NCBI RefSeq assembly: GCF_051251125.1
Contig: NZ_JBPCZL010000003.1
Reading direction: 5' to 3' (one strand)
DNA from: Carnimonas bestiolae
GTDB taxonomy: Bacteria > Pseudomonadota > Gammaproteobacteria > Pseudomonadales > Halomonadaceae
Length of the DNA: 64,000 nt
Each line of letters starts with the position of its first letter. The first letter of the stretch is position 1. Positions 43,468-52,687 of the stretch are shown here, one piece after another. Below the pieces are notes generated by a model, which had not been told where the DNA came from, did no database searches, and saw only the letters and a program-made list of their open reading frames with translations. The translations under genes were made by a program, and so were the position numbers.

Positions 43468-44373
43468 ATGACTTTCGACTTGATTCTTCTGCTGCTACCG
43501 CTGGTAGTGGGCTATCTGATTCCAGGGCTTGGCAAGCCCATCGAACGCTCGCTCGAACGAGCTTCCAACGCGCTCATTTACGTCATTTTGTTGCTCATGG
43601 GCGCTAGCATTACCGACTTCGGTATCGATATCGCTGACGCGGGCACTCTACTGATGAAGGTGGGCGTATTCGCGGTGATAGCGCTACTGCTGAATATGCT
43701 GGCGCTGCGCTGGGTGGAACGCCGTCATCTCGTGGCCAGCGACAGCCCCGCGCGCGCCGGGGGGGCTGCCATCAATGCGCTAAAAGGTGCCATTACACCG
43801 CTGGTGGCGGTGGTGGCAGGCGTTGTTGTCGCGCTGCTGTTACCGGCACTGGGCGCGCTTTCGCATCACGGCATTTCACTGGCGCTTTACTTGATGCTAT
43901 TGCTGGTGGGCCACCAACTGCGCGCATCGGGCATCAGCTTGCGCCAGATTGTGCTCAACACTACCGGCGTTAAGCTGGCAGCGGCGGTCATCGTGGCATC
44001 GCTGGTAGCAGCGTTGATTAGCGCGCCGCTGATTGGCATTCCGCTCACGTCGAGCCTGGCGCTTGCCTCGGGGTTTGGCTGGTACTCGCTTTCGGCGGTA
44101 ATGCTCAACGACCAGATCAGCCCCATCGTCGGTGCTATGGCACTGTGCAATGACCTGTTCAGGGAAGTGGTCGCGATCATGATGCTGCCAATGCTTAGTC
44201 GTCGCCATCCGGGCACCGCCATCGGTTACTGTGGCGGCACCGCGATGGATATGACGCTGCCGATCATTTCACGCTACGCTGGCGTCGCTCAGGTGCCGAC
44301 GGCACTGTCGTGCGGTGCGTTGTTATCGCTGGCGGCACCACTTCTGATGGCTCTTTTTGCCTCAATGACGTGA
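43468..44373 (+). CDS. lysO: Lysine exporter LysO (YbjE/DUF340 family)
   Basis: A 301-residue inner membrane protein with about eight hydrophobic segments. Family features: N-terminal LLLPLVVGYLIP, LILLLMG-like segment, LLLVGHQLRASGISLRQIVLN, the SGFGWYSLSAVML motif, NDLFREVVAIMMLP, and GGTAMDMTLPII. These parallel E. coli YbjE/LysO, which exports lysine. The start is uncertain because no strong ribosome-binding site is visible; a TTG 18 bases upstream is open. No lysine riboswitch was recognised ahead of it. Confidence 0.88.
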   Translation: MTFDLILLLLPLVVGYLIPGLGKPIERSLERASNALIYVILLLMGASITDFGIDIADAGTLLMKVGVFAVIALLLNMLALRWVERRHLVASDSPARAGGAAINALKGAITPLVAVVAGVVVALLLPALGALSHHGISLALYLMLLLVGHQLRASGISLRQIVLNTTGVKLAAAVIVASLVAALISAPLIGIPLTSSLALASGFGWYSLSAVMLNDQISPIVGAMALCNDLFREVVAIMMLPMLSRRHPGTAIGYCGGTAMDMTLPIISRYAGVAQVPTALSCGALLSLAAPLLMALFASMT

Positions 44374-44483
44374 GGATACGAAGTCTCTCAAGCCTTGCAC
44401 AATCATTGCGCTAACCTGCCCTATATTTGCTATACACTAAATTTTCGACTCACGTTCACCGCCGCCGGACCGCACTTATACCC

Positions 44484-45923
44484 ATGCTGAACCGCCTGAG
44501 TATCAAACTGTTCTTCACCATCTTACTGGTCAACGTGCTCATCAGCGCGGTGATCTATCTGTCGGTGTCACGCAGTATTGATAACGGCTTCCTTAACTAT
44601 GTGAAGCACGGTCAGAAGCACCAGATCGGCAACATCGTCCAAACGCTGGAAGAGCATTGGCGCGAGCACCAGAACTGGGACTGGCTGAACGAACACGGCG
44701 GCTGGACACAAGTACTGCGCGATTCAGTGGGCGGGCGTCACGGCAATATCTTCGATGTGTCGTCGCCACCCGACAGTAGCAGCCCCTTCATTCCTCCGCT
44801 GTCAGACCCTCGCCAGTTTGTACTGTTTGACGCCGACGGCAAGCGTTTGCAGGGGCGTCCTAATCCGCCCAAGGACCTGCTGCGTGAACCGATTATGGTC
44901 GAGGGCCAAAAGGTGGGCGAGCTTGGCTACTGGTCGCCGGATCGCTTCTCGTCCACGCTGGATGCCATCTTCCTTGATAACCAGATGGATAATCTGGCGA
45001 TCATTCTGCTGGCACTGCTGCCCGCCTCATTGCTGCTGGCGGCGGGTATTGCGCTGTGGCTGGGGCGTCGCGCCCGCTTGATGGCAACCGTGACCCAATC
45101 GCTGACCATGGGCGATTTTCGCGTGCGACTGCCCACCGGTGGTCAGGATGAGCTATCGCGCTTCTCCAGTGATATCAACACGCTGGCACGTACGCTTGAG
45201 CACAACCGTGTCGCGCGTCAGCGCTGGGGCGCGGATATCGCTCACGAGCTGCGTACGCCGCTGGCCATTTTGCGAGGTGAGCTGGAAGCCATGCAGGATG
45301 GCGTGCGCCCGCTAACCCCCAATAATATTGGTTCGCTGTCGCGCGAAGTCGAAGTGCTCAGCCGTCTAGTCGACGATTTGCGGCTATTGGCAGAAACCGA
45401 CAACCAGCAAATGGATGCGCAGCTTGAAGAGCTCAACCTTAGCGAGATGCTGGCCCGTCAGATCGAGGATCGACGCGGTGCCGCTGAAAACCTTGGCTTC
45501 ACGCTCGAGGCCGATATCGCTAGCGAGGTGCTTATCGAAGGCGCACCGTACCGCCTGCACCAGCTGTGGCGAAATTTGCTCGACAACTCAATTGCTTACA
45601 CCGACACGCCGGGCACGATCAGGGTAACGCTGACGCGCAATAAACAGCATGCCGTGATCGTTTGGGAGGATTCTTCGCCGGGCGTGCCTGATAAATACCT
45701 TGAGCGCTTGACCGAACGCCTGTTTCGCGTCGATGCTTCAAGGAACCGCCAGCGTGGTGGCAGCGGCCTTGGGTTGGCGATTGTTCAAGCACTAATCGCT
45801 ATGCATAAGGGAACCATGCAGGCGCAGTCTTCCAGTCTGGGCGGGCTGCGCTGGGTCATTCACATTCCGCTGCTGCGCCAGCAAACGGCACTGGCAGCGT
45901 CCAAGAAGAAGGACATCAGGTGA
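44484..45923 (+). CDS. baeS: Envelope-stress sensor histidine kinase BaeS
   Basis: A 479-residue kinase: N-terminal membrane segment (about residues 8-28), a periplasmic sensor domain of about 130 residues, a second membrane segment (about 170-193), HAMP, the dimerisation domain with phospho-acceptor His254 in DIAHELRTPLAILRGELEA, and a catalytic domain with N, G1 (DSSPGVPD) and G2 (GGSGLGLAIV) boxes. IAHELRTPLA-ILRGELEAMQDGVR is nearly the same as in E. coli BaeS. It overlaps baeR by four bases. The mdtABCD exporter found beside baeSR in E. coli is not here. Confidence 0.9.
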   Translation: MLNRLSIKLFFTILLVNVLISAVIYLSVSRSIDNGFLNYVKHGQKHQIGNIVQTLEEHWREHQNWDWLNEHGGWTQVLRDSVGGRHGNIFDVSSPPDSSSPFIPPLSDPRQFVLFDADGKRLQGRPNPPKDLLREPIMVEGQKVGELGYWSPDRFSSTLDAIFLDNQMDNLAIILLALLPASLLLAAGIALWLGRRARLMATVTQSLTMGDFRVRLPTGGQDELSRFSSDINTLARTLEHNRVARQRWGADIAHELRTPLAILRGELEAMQDGVRPLTPNNIGSLSREVEVLSRLVDDLRLLAETDNQQMDAQLEELNLSEMLARQIEDRRGAAENLGFTLEADIASEVLIEGAPYRLHQLWRNLLDNSIAYTDTPGTIRVTLTRNKQHAVIVWEDSSPGVPDKYLERLTERLFRVDASRNRQRGGSGLGLAIVQALIAMHKGTMQAQSSSLGGLRWVIHIPLLRQQTALAASKKKDIR

Positions 45924-46615
45924 GCGATATTCTTATTGTTGAAGACGAGCCTAAAATTGCCGAGCTCGTCGCGGACTATCTGAAGATCAACAACTATTCG
46001 ACGCACCACATCGCCCACGGTGATGAAGTGCTGCCGTGGGTTGCTGAACATCCTGAAGTGAAGGTGGTGCTGCTCGATGTGATGCTGCCGGGCAAGGATG
46101 GCCTTGAGCTATGCCGCGAATTACGCCGCCTGTACGAACCGGTGGGCATTATCATTCTGACCGCTCGCGTTGAAGAAATAGACCGTTTGCTGGGACTGGA
46201 AATTGGTGCCGACGACTATATCTGTAAGCCTTTCAGCCCGCGCGAGGTGGTAGCGCGCTGTAAAGCTCTGATGCGTCGCGTATCGCTGGCGGCGGAAGGC
46301 GAATCCGCCAATGCCGCCGATAATGATCATGGTCTGGTGCTCGATGGTGATGGCTGGCGAGCGTTGGCCGATGGCAAGGACATTGGCCTGACCGCTATCG
46401 AATTCCAGCTGCTGAGCGTAATGATGAGCACCCCCGGCCGCATTTATTCGCGCGATCAATTGATGGAGCAGATGTACCGCGATCACCGCATCGTGTCTGA
46501 GCGCACCGTCGATAGCCACATCAAGAAGCTGCGCAAGAAGATCGCCGATACCTGGCCTGATAAAGAGATCATTCATTCGGTGTATGGCGTGGGCTACAAG
46601 TACATGCCGGAATAA
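45920..46615 (+). CDS. baeR: Response regulator BaeR
   Basis: A 231-residue OmpR-type regulator. The receiver domain has acidic residues in VEDEPK, phospho-acceptor Asp53 in VVLLDVMLPG, and Lys in CKPFSPRE. The C-terminal winged helix has TAIEFQLLSVMMSTPGRIYSRDQL and ERTVDSHIKKLRKKI. It starts at GTG overlapping the baeS TGA. In E. coli BaeR activates multidrug efflux genes; here the targets are unknown. Confidence 0.92.
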   Translation: MSDILIVEDEPKIAELVADYLKINNYSTHHIAHGDEVLPWVAEHPEVKVVLLDVMLPGKDGLELCRELRRLYEPVGIIILTARVEEIDRLLGLEIGADDYICKPFSPREVVARCKALMRRVSLAAEGESANAADNDHGLVLDGDGWRALADGKDIGLTAIEFQLLSVMMSTPGRIYSRDQLMEQMYRDHRIVSERTVDSHIKKLRKKIADTWPDKEIIHSVYGVGYKYMPE

Positions 46616-47130
46616 CTGCCGACCATTCCCGTACCTATATACTGCCGCGCTGCTCCAGCCCTGCCCTATGGTGCTCTGGCGCGGCGCGCGTACGCATTCT
46701 ACTGCACTATCTTCGCTAGACCGGTAACTTCCCTTCCGCTGTTTGCGTCGCGTTTCCCACGATGGTGATCGCTGCGCAAAAACTCGTGACCTTCACGCGC
46801 GCTTAAAACAACGGCTGACGAAACTACCCTAGGCCATGTTAGCCTAGCGAGCGCCGCGCAAATACGACGACTAGGCCTAGCGCTGAGCCGGTTTGCATGG
46901 TTAGCTAATACGCTTGCAGCGCTGGCACCTGAAAGCCATATCGATTGCGCCTTACATGACACTCGAATGGCTCACCCGCTAGTTGGTCGGTCGCCCAGCC
47001 TGCAACGCGCACTGCACCTTGATAGCCGCTCGCTGGCGTGCTGCCAGGCACTATGCTTACGCGCACGAGCTCCTATACACCTTGCTAAAAAAGCGGCGGC
47101 ACTTTTCTTTCACTCACTGACAAGCAGCCT
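46616..47130. other. Intergenic region between baeR and betT
   Basis: This 515-base region holds the betT leader. An imperfect GC-rich inverted repeat (GCCGCGC...GCGCGGC) lies about 25 bases past baeR without a following T run. An 87-codon minus-strand frame (46699-46962) lacks a ribosome-binding site and resembles nothing known. No other feature was identified. Confidence 0.4.
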
Positions 47131-49185
47131 ATGAGTAATCATTCCGACACGCCTACAGAATCGAAAGACAGGCTCAATCCTGTTGTCTTCTTCAGTTCCG
47201 CAATAGTGATCGTTGCACTCGCCGTTTGGTCATTAATTACTCCCGGCAGTGCGGATCATGTGATTCAGTCGATACTTGGCTGGATTTCGGAAGGTTTCGG
47301 CTGGTACTACTTTTTAGCCGCCGCCATTTACGTGGTTTTTGTTGTGTTCATTGCCTGCTCACGCTACGGCGACATCAAGCTGGGCCCAGAGCAGTCAAAA
47401 CCCGAATACAGCATGTTTACCTGGGCATCGATGCTGTTCGCTGCCGGTATTGGCGCTGACCTGATTTTCTTCTCAGTGGCCGAACCCCTTACCCAATACC
47501 TGCAACCGCCTCAGGCAACCCCAGAAAGCATGGCCGCTGCCCGTGAAGCGGTAGTATGGCCGCTGTTCCACTACGGTATTACTGGCTGGTCGATGTATGC
47601 GCTGATGGGTATGGCGCTGGCCTACTTCAGCTTCCGCTACCATCTGCCGCTGAGTATCCGCTCGGCGCTGTTCCCGCTGATTGGCAAGCGTATTTACGGC
47701 CCCATCGGTCATACCGTTGATACCGCAGCGCTGCTGGGCGCGATTTTCGGTATCGCCACCTCGCTGGGCATTACCGTGGTACAGCTCAACTACGGTCTGA
47801 ACTTCCTGTTTGGCGTTAAGGAAGGCATCGGGCCGCAGGCGGTGCTGATTGTCATCTCGGTTATCATCGCGACCATCTCGGTGGTATCAGGCGTTGGGCG
47901 CGGAATTCGCCGTCTTTCCGAGCTCAACGTGCTGCTGTCGATTCTGCTGTTCGTGTTCGTGCTGTGCGCCGGCGATACGGTATTTTTGCTGAACGCACTG
48001 GTGGAGAACGTCGGTGACTACATTGGCGGTTTCATTACCATGTCGATGGATACCATGGCCTATAACCGTCCGGTCGAGTGGCAGAACACCTGGACGCTGT
48101 TCTTCTGGTCATGGTGGATTGCCTGGGCACCGTTTGTCGGACTGTTTTTGGCACGTATTTCGCGCGGCCGCACCATTCGCCAATTCGTGTTGGGCACGCT
48201 GATTATTCCGCTGATCTTCACCTTGATGTGGCTGTCAGTATTTGGCAATGGTGCGCTGTACGAAGTAATGCACGGCAATCACGCCTTGGGCGACATTGCC
48301 ATCAACCATCCTGAACGCGCGTTTTATGCGCTACTTCAGCAATATCCCTGGGTCCCTTTCTCGGCTGGCCTGACCACCCTGACCGCCTTGCTGTTCTATG
48401 TCACATCAGCGGATTCGGGCGCGCTGGTATTGGCTAACTTCTCTTCCTACCTGAAGGACCCCGAAAGCGACGCGCCCAGGTGGCTGCGTATCTTCTGGTC
48501 GGCCGCGATTGGCCTTCTGACCATCGCCATGCTGTTTGTCGGCGGCATCAGCACTCTGCAAAGCGCCACCATGATCTTCGGGCTGCCGTTCTCGTTCGTG
48601 ATGTTTTTCATCATGTGGGGGCTGTTCAAGTCGCTGAAGGTGGAATCCTTCCGCAAGAACAGCCTGCAAGGCAGCCTGCCCGGTCAGCTCTCTGGCCGTC
48701 TGGACGGCGAGAAGAACATCGCCAAGACCTGGCGTCAGCGTATTTCGCGCTCAATGAGCTATCCCGGCAAGCGTCAAACGCTGAGGGCCATCGAGACGAT
48801 TTACCGTCCTGCGCTGCGTGAAGTTGCTGACGAACTCGAGAAACAGGGCGCGATTCTCACCCTCGATGAGGAAGTCTCGGAGGAGTCAGGGCTGCCCAAT
48901 CTGAACCTGCATGTGGCACTGGGCGAAGAGCAGAACTTTGACTACTCGCTGTGGCCAACCCGCTATGCCTCGCCTGCGTTCGCGATTAACGGCAAACGCG
49001 CTGACGACTACTACTTCCGTATGGAGGTGTATCTGCTGGAAGGTACTCAGGGCTACGATCTGATGGGATACAGCAAGGAACAGGTGATCAACGACGTGCT
49101 CGATCAGTACGAACGTCACCTGCACTTCCTGCATTTGAATCGTGAAGCGCCGGGTAACAATCCGCAGGTACCGGATACCGAATAG
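47131..49185 (+). CDS. betT: BCCT-family choline/betaine transporter (BetT-like)
   Basis: A 684-residue carrier with 12 membrane segments and the BCCT signature: GWYYFLAAAIYVVFVVFIACSRYG, WASMLFAAGIGADLIFFSVAEP, FHYGITGWSMYALMGMALAYFSFRY, and the conserved Trp-rich WTLFFWSWWIAWAPFVGLFLARISRGRT. A long C-terminal cytoplasmic domain (about 510-684) matches BetT (E. coli 677) more than shorter BCCT members; in BetT this part senses osmotic stress. Substrate is choline or a related betaine by family. Betaine uptake fits a halotolerant lifestyle. betIBA are not in the window. Confidence 0.9.
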   Translation: MSNHSDTPTESKDRLNPVVFFSSAIVIVALAVWSLITPGSADHVIQSILGWISEGFGWYYFLAAAIYVVFVVFIACSRYGDIKLGPEQSKPEYSMFTWASMLFAAGIGADLIFFSVAEPLTQYLQPPQATPESMAAAREAVVWPLFHYGITGWSMYALMGMALAYFSFRYHLPLSIRSALFPLIGKRIYGPIGHTVDTAALLGAIFGIATSLGITVVQLNYGLNFLFGVKEGIGPQAVLIVISVIIATISVVSGVGRGIRRLSELNVLLSILLFVFVLCAGDTVFLLNALVENVGDYIGGFITMSMDTMAYNRPVEWQNTWTLFFWSWWIAWAPFVGLFLARISRGRTIRQFVLGTLIIPLIFTLMWLSVFGNGALYEVMHGNHALGDIAINHPERAFYALLQQYPWVPFSAGLTTLTALLFYVTSADSGALVLANFSSYLKDPESDAPRWLRIFWSAAIGLLTIAMLFVGGISTLQSATMIFGLPFSFVMFFIMWGLFKSLKVESFRKNSLQGSLPGQLSGRLDGEKNIAKTWRQRISRSMSYPGKRQTLRAIETIYRPALREVADELEKQGAILTLDEEVSEESGLPNLNLHVALGEEQNFDYSLWPTRYASPAFAINGKRADDYYFRMEVYLLEGTQGYDLMGYSKEQVINDVLDQYERHLHFLHLNREAPGNNPQVPDTE

Positions 49186-49216
49186 GTACCACTCGATAAC
49201 GGATGCTAGAGACGTC

Positions 49217-49254
49217 AATGCCCGCAACAACACTGTTGTTGCGGGCATTTTTTT
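49217..49254 (+). terminator. Rho-independent terminator after betT
   Basis: A perfect long stem (AATGCCCGCAACAACA against TGTTGTTGCGGGCATT, 49217-49249) with a minimal loop is followed by seven T residues. It lies about 32 bases past the betT stop and before the converging inh gene. Confidence 0.92.
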
Positions 49255-49335
49255 GGCTTGGAAAAAGCGTTTCGAGCTGATCGGCTGCGTCAGCTAACCG
49301 CCCCCTTGGCGATTAGCTGACGGGCCTAAGCGACG

Positions 49336-49701
49336 TTACGAGGGCACGCGCGTTAGCGCTAGCTGCTGCTGGCGCGCTACGTAGTGCGCCTTACCGTCCC
49401 GCGCAAAAAAGGCAACGCGACCGCCATTGCTGTCAGTCAAGGTGATGCCATCGGGCGTTGGACGCCAGCCGGTGGCTTCATCGATGGCACTGCACTGCCC
49501 CGCCTTGCGATCGAGCTGGAAGTCGCGAAACCGAGAGTTGGGTGACAGCATGAACTCGAGCTGACACTCGCCTTCCGCGGACGAGAGCTGCCATTCACCG
49601 CTTAGCGACTGCGGCGAAGGCAACGGCAACATACTGGCCATGGCACCTCCTGTTGTTATTAGCGTTACGACGGTAACGATACCTCGATGGATAGCGTGCA
49701 T
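49336..49701 (-). CDS. inh: AprI/Inh-family periplasmic metalloprotease inhibitor
   Basis: A 121-residue protein with a signal peptide (hydrophobic VTVVTLITTGGAMA, cleavage expected after AMA) and an Inh/AprI beta-barrel: LSGEWQLSSAEGECQLEF, two cysteines able to form the family disulfide (in GEC and GQC), and WRPTPDGITLTDSNGGRVAFF. Known members protect the periplasm from secreted serralysin-type proteases exported by a linked type I system. Here it follows the hasF-like channel gene by 218 bases on the same strand, with CAGGAG seven bases before its ATG. No serralysin is present in the window. Confidence 0.88.
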   Translation of the reverse strand: MHAIHRGIVTVVTLITTGGAMASMLPLPSPQSLSGEWQLSSAEGECQLEFMLSPNSRFRDFQLDRKAGQCSAIDEATGWRPTPDGITLTDSNGGRVAFFARDGKAHYVARQQQLALTRVPS

Positions 49702-49919
49702 AGGGCACTCCTGAGGGCAACGGCGGGCATCGCACTGGCGATGTTAGCGGCCACCCACCGACACCAGCTTGCTTCAAGAGAATAGTCATCAGACCACGGC
49801 GAACCCCCCCAGCACAATCGCTCGTTTGCGGTTTTGGGTGCGCCCGCTGCGTTCAATCAAGCATAAGACAGCTACAGCGAGCGCCGTACCGAGCAATGGT
49901 CGCCGCCTGTCGGGCGGTA

Positions 49920-51341
49920 CTAATCAACCTCTTTCAACGATAGCCCACGCACCGGCAAGTCGGTGAAGAATTGCGCAACACGGAGGATATCCTGCTCTTC
50001 GAGCGAGCCTGCTTCCCAACGCAGCGATAGCCAGGCCAGCAGCTGATCGTAGCGGGAACGGCGCAGTTCACTGAGCGATTCGTAGTACTGCTGTTCGGCA
50101 TCCAGTGCATCAAGGTTGGTACGCTCCCCCCCGCGAATACTCATACGAGTAGCATGCAGGCGCTGCTGCGCAGCATCGACGGCTTCGGCATAGGCATCAC
50201 CGCGCCGCTGGCTGCTGACCAGCGTACGGTATTGGTGATCGACATCGTTGAGCATGTCACGGGTGTCACCATCCAACTGCGCCAGCGACTGCTCGTACTG
50301 CGCCGAAGCCTGATCGGTTGAGGCCAGTACTCGCCCGCCTTCGAAAATAGGCACGTTGATCTGAACACCCAGTGAGTTGGTTTTGTAGTGCTGGCCTACC
50401 TGGTTGGCAGAATCGGAGTCGCTGATCTGATGGCGCGCGAAGGCTTGTACTACCGGCAAATGTCCGGCCATCTCAGCATTGATACGCTGCCGACTGGCTT
50501 CGACCATATGCCGCCCTGCCACTAGCTCAGGGTTGTGACGCAGCGCCTGCTCGCGCCACTCATCAATCGACTTGGCAGTGTCCAGCGACAGCACGGAGTC
50601 AGTCTTCAGCTGTACCAGCGGCTCCGTGATCATCACCGCGCCGATCATCTTGCCCAGGGTATTGCGCGCATCGGCTACCTGATCTTCTGCCTGAATCACC
50701 TGAGCATCGACCACCTTCAGGCGCGCCTGAATTTCGAACTGATCGGTTTTGGTGCCCTCACCGCCGGCGATAAAGGCATGTGCGCGCGCCTCGTCCTCGA
50801 CCAGCGAACGCTTCTGCGCCGTGGTAAGCGCAAGTTGATCCTGTGCATACAAGAGGTCGGTGTAGGCCTGCAGCACCTGCACGGCGAGCGCCTGACGAGC
50901 GCGCTCAAGGGTGTATTCAGCAGCTTCTGCACGTTCAGAGCCTTCGCGATACTGCGCAAAGGAGGCCGCATCGAAAAGCGGCTGGCTAAGCGAGAAGGAG
51001 GACGAATAACTGTTGTAGTTGCGCTTCTCGCGATTGGTGCCGTTGAAGTTTTCGATCCGCGAATGCTGCCAGTTACGTGCACGGCTATAGCTATAGCTGA
51101 GGTTTGGCAGCAGGCGTGACCGACCCAAGGCACGCTCCTGAGCATCGGCATCCCGCTGATGCTGAGCTGCGCGCCAGGTGGGATCCTGCTGAAGTGCCAT
51201 CTTGTAGGCCGTCGCAAAGTCGAGCGGCGCGGGCTCAACCGAACGTGCGTCGCTTTGGGCGTGGGCGGAGGCGCTTAGCAGCACGCTAGTGCTGACCAGC
51301 GCAGCCGCCAGGCCGCGCATCATGTTCATCGTGGGTGCCAT
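49920..51341 (-). CDS. TolC-family outer membrane channel of the type I system (HasF/PrtF/AprF-like)
   Basis: A 473-residue protein with a signal peptide (RGLAAALVSTSVLLSASAHA) and the TolC duplicated fold: LDFATAYKMALQQDPTWRAAQHQRDA and a C-terminal repeat (TDQASAQYEQSLAQLDGDTRDMLNDVDHQYRTL), with long coiled helices. It forms the outer membrane exit of a type I secretion system. Its ATG overlaps the adaptor stop by one base (TAATG) with GGGGGGA just upstream. Position behind an ABC ATPase and adaptor and next to inh resembles the prt/apr arrangement. Confidence 0.92.
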   Translation of the reverse strand: MAPTMNMMRGLAAALVSTSVLLSASAHAQSDARSVEPAPLDFATAYKMALQQDPTWRAAQHQRDADAQERALGRSRLLPNLSYSYSRARNWQHSRIENFNGTNREKRNYNSYSSSFSLSQPLFDAASFAQYREGSERAEAAEYTLERARQALAVQVLQAYTDLLYAQDQLALTTAQKRSLVEDEARAHAFIAGGEGTKTDQFEIQARLKVVDAQVIQAEDQVADARNTLGKMIGAVMITEPLVQLKTDSVLSLDTAKSIDEWREQALRHNPELVAGRHMVEASRQRINAEMAGHLPVVQAFARHQISDSDSANQVGQHYKTNSLGVQINVPIFEGGRVLASTDQASAQYEQSLAQLDGDTRDMLNDVDHQYRTLVSSQRRGDAYAEAVDAAQQRLHATRMSIRGGERTNLDALDAEQQYYESLSELRRSRYDQLLAWLSLRWEAGSLEEQDILRVAQFFTDLPVRGLSLKEVD

Positions 51342-52687
51342 TAGTCCCCCCACGCGGTGCGTGCGCGGTCGAACAGCGGCTTGAACAGGTAGTTGATCAA
51401 CGAACGCTCACCAGTGCGTACGAATATCTCAACCGGCATACCCGCTTGCAGTTCTCGACCGTCCAGACGTGCCACCTGCTCGGGCGGCACCGATACCCTG
51501 ATCTTGTAATAGGGATGACCATCGTGTTCATCTTCCAAACGGTCAGCCGACACCATGCTAACCTCTCCATCGAGGCGCGGAGTTACGCTTCTATTGAACG
51601 CGGTAAACGACAGCTCTACCGGCAGCCCCGTGTGCACGCGATCGATATTATCGACGGGCAGCTGGCCCTCAACCGTAAGCGGCTGGTTGTTGGGTACTAC
51701 TTCCATCAGTTGGTCGCCCGCCTGCGCCACTCCCCCTTCCGTGTGCACCTTCAAGTTAACCACTACGCCATCTACCGGCGCCGTAATCAACTGGTGGTGC
51801 AGCTGGAAGTCCGCTGAGCCGCGACGCTGCTGCAACTGATCGATTTCGTTACTGGCATCAGACAAGTCCTGACTGACCTGCTGCTGGAAGTCCGATACCG
51901 TGCTCTGCGCGCGCATTTGCAGTTCGCCGATATCGCCACGCACCTGCCCGAGCTGGCCGCGATCGCTGGCGATATCACCATCGAGCTGGCTGCGCTGCTG
52001 GGCAATTTCGAGCAGGCGGTTACGCGCCACGTAGCCGCCATCCGCTAGCCCTTTCAGATTCTGCCACTGCTCGTTCAGCAGCTCGCGCTGCGACGTGCGC
52101 GAAGAAAGCGATGCTTCAAGCCCTGAACGCAGTGACTGTTTGCCCGATAGCGATGCCTGAATACCCGCCAGCTGCCCTTCCAGCGCGGCCTTGCGGCTAG
52201 CGAACAGCGCCAGCTCGAGCTGCATGGCAGGAGTGTTTGCCAGCGCTTTGGGCACATCGACGTGGCTCGCTCTGTCGCGCTCGGCAATCAGTCGCGCGCG
52301 GCGTGCCTGTGCAGATTGCAGCTGGCTATCGATTTCGCCGAGTTCACTGCGTGCCTGAGTAGGATCGAGGCGCACCAGCGGGTCCCCCGCCTTCACCGAA
52401 TCGCCATCGTTCACCAGCAAGCGCTCGATGATGCCGCCGGTGAGCGTATCCACTGTCTTGCGTTCACCCGTAACCGTCACCACGCCCGAGGCGGTAACAC
52501 CGTTATCGAGCGGCGCAAATATCGCCCACGCCAGAAAAACCAGGAAAGCGATCAGCAGAATCCACCAACCCAACCGCGCTGGCTGTTTATCAGGCGTCTG
52601 CTGAGCCTCGCTGTCGGACTGCGCAAGCTTTTGCCAGTCGGGCACCGAATCCTGCTGTTCCTGCTGCTGCGTATCAGCCTTCGCCAT
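51341..52687 (-). CDS. HlyD-type membrane fusion adaptor of the type I system (HasE/PrtE/AprE-like)
   Basis: A 448-residue adaptor with a cytoplasmic N-terminus rich in Gln/Glu, one membrane segment (about residues 41-60, WWILLIAFLVFLAWAIFAPL), a lipoyl half (GDSVKAGDPLVRLDPTQARSE), a long coiled-coil hairpin (about 125-290), the second lipoyl half (ITAPVDGVVVNLKVHTEGGVAQAGDQLMEVVP), and a C-terminal beta domain. It bridges the ABC ATPase to the outer membrane channel. GGGGA lies six bases before its ATG and its start overlaps the ATPase gene by 14 bases. Confidence 0.93.
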   Translation of the reverse strand: MAKADTQQQEQQDSVPDWQKLAQSDSEAQQTPDKQPARLGWWILLIAFLVFLAWAIFAPLDNGVTASGVVTVTGERKTVDTLTGGIIERLLVNDGDSVKAGDPLVRLDPTQARSELGEIDSQLQSAQARRARLIAERDRASHVDVPKALANTPAMQLELALFASRKAALEGQLAGIQASLSGKQSLRSGLEASLSSRTSQRELLNEQWQNLKGLADGGYVARNRLLEIAQQRSQLDGDIASDRGQLGQVRGDIGELQMRAQSTVSDFQQQVSQDLSDASNEIDQLQQRRGSADFQLHHQLITAPVDGVVVNLKVHTEGGVAQAGDQLMEVVPNNQPLTVEGQLPVDNIDRVHTGLPVELSFTAFNRSVTPRLDGEVSMVSADRLEDEHDGHPYYKIRVSVPPEQVARLDGRELQAGMPVEIFVRTGERSLINYLFKPLFDRARTAWGD

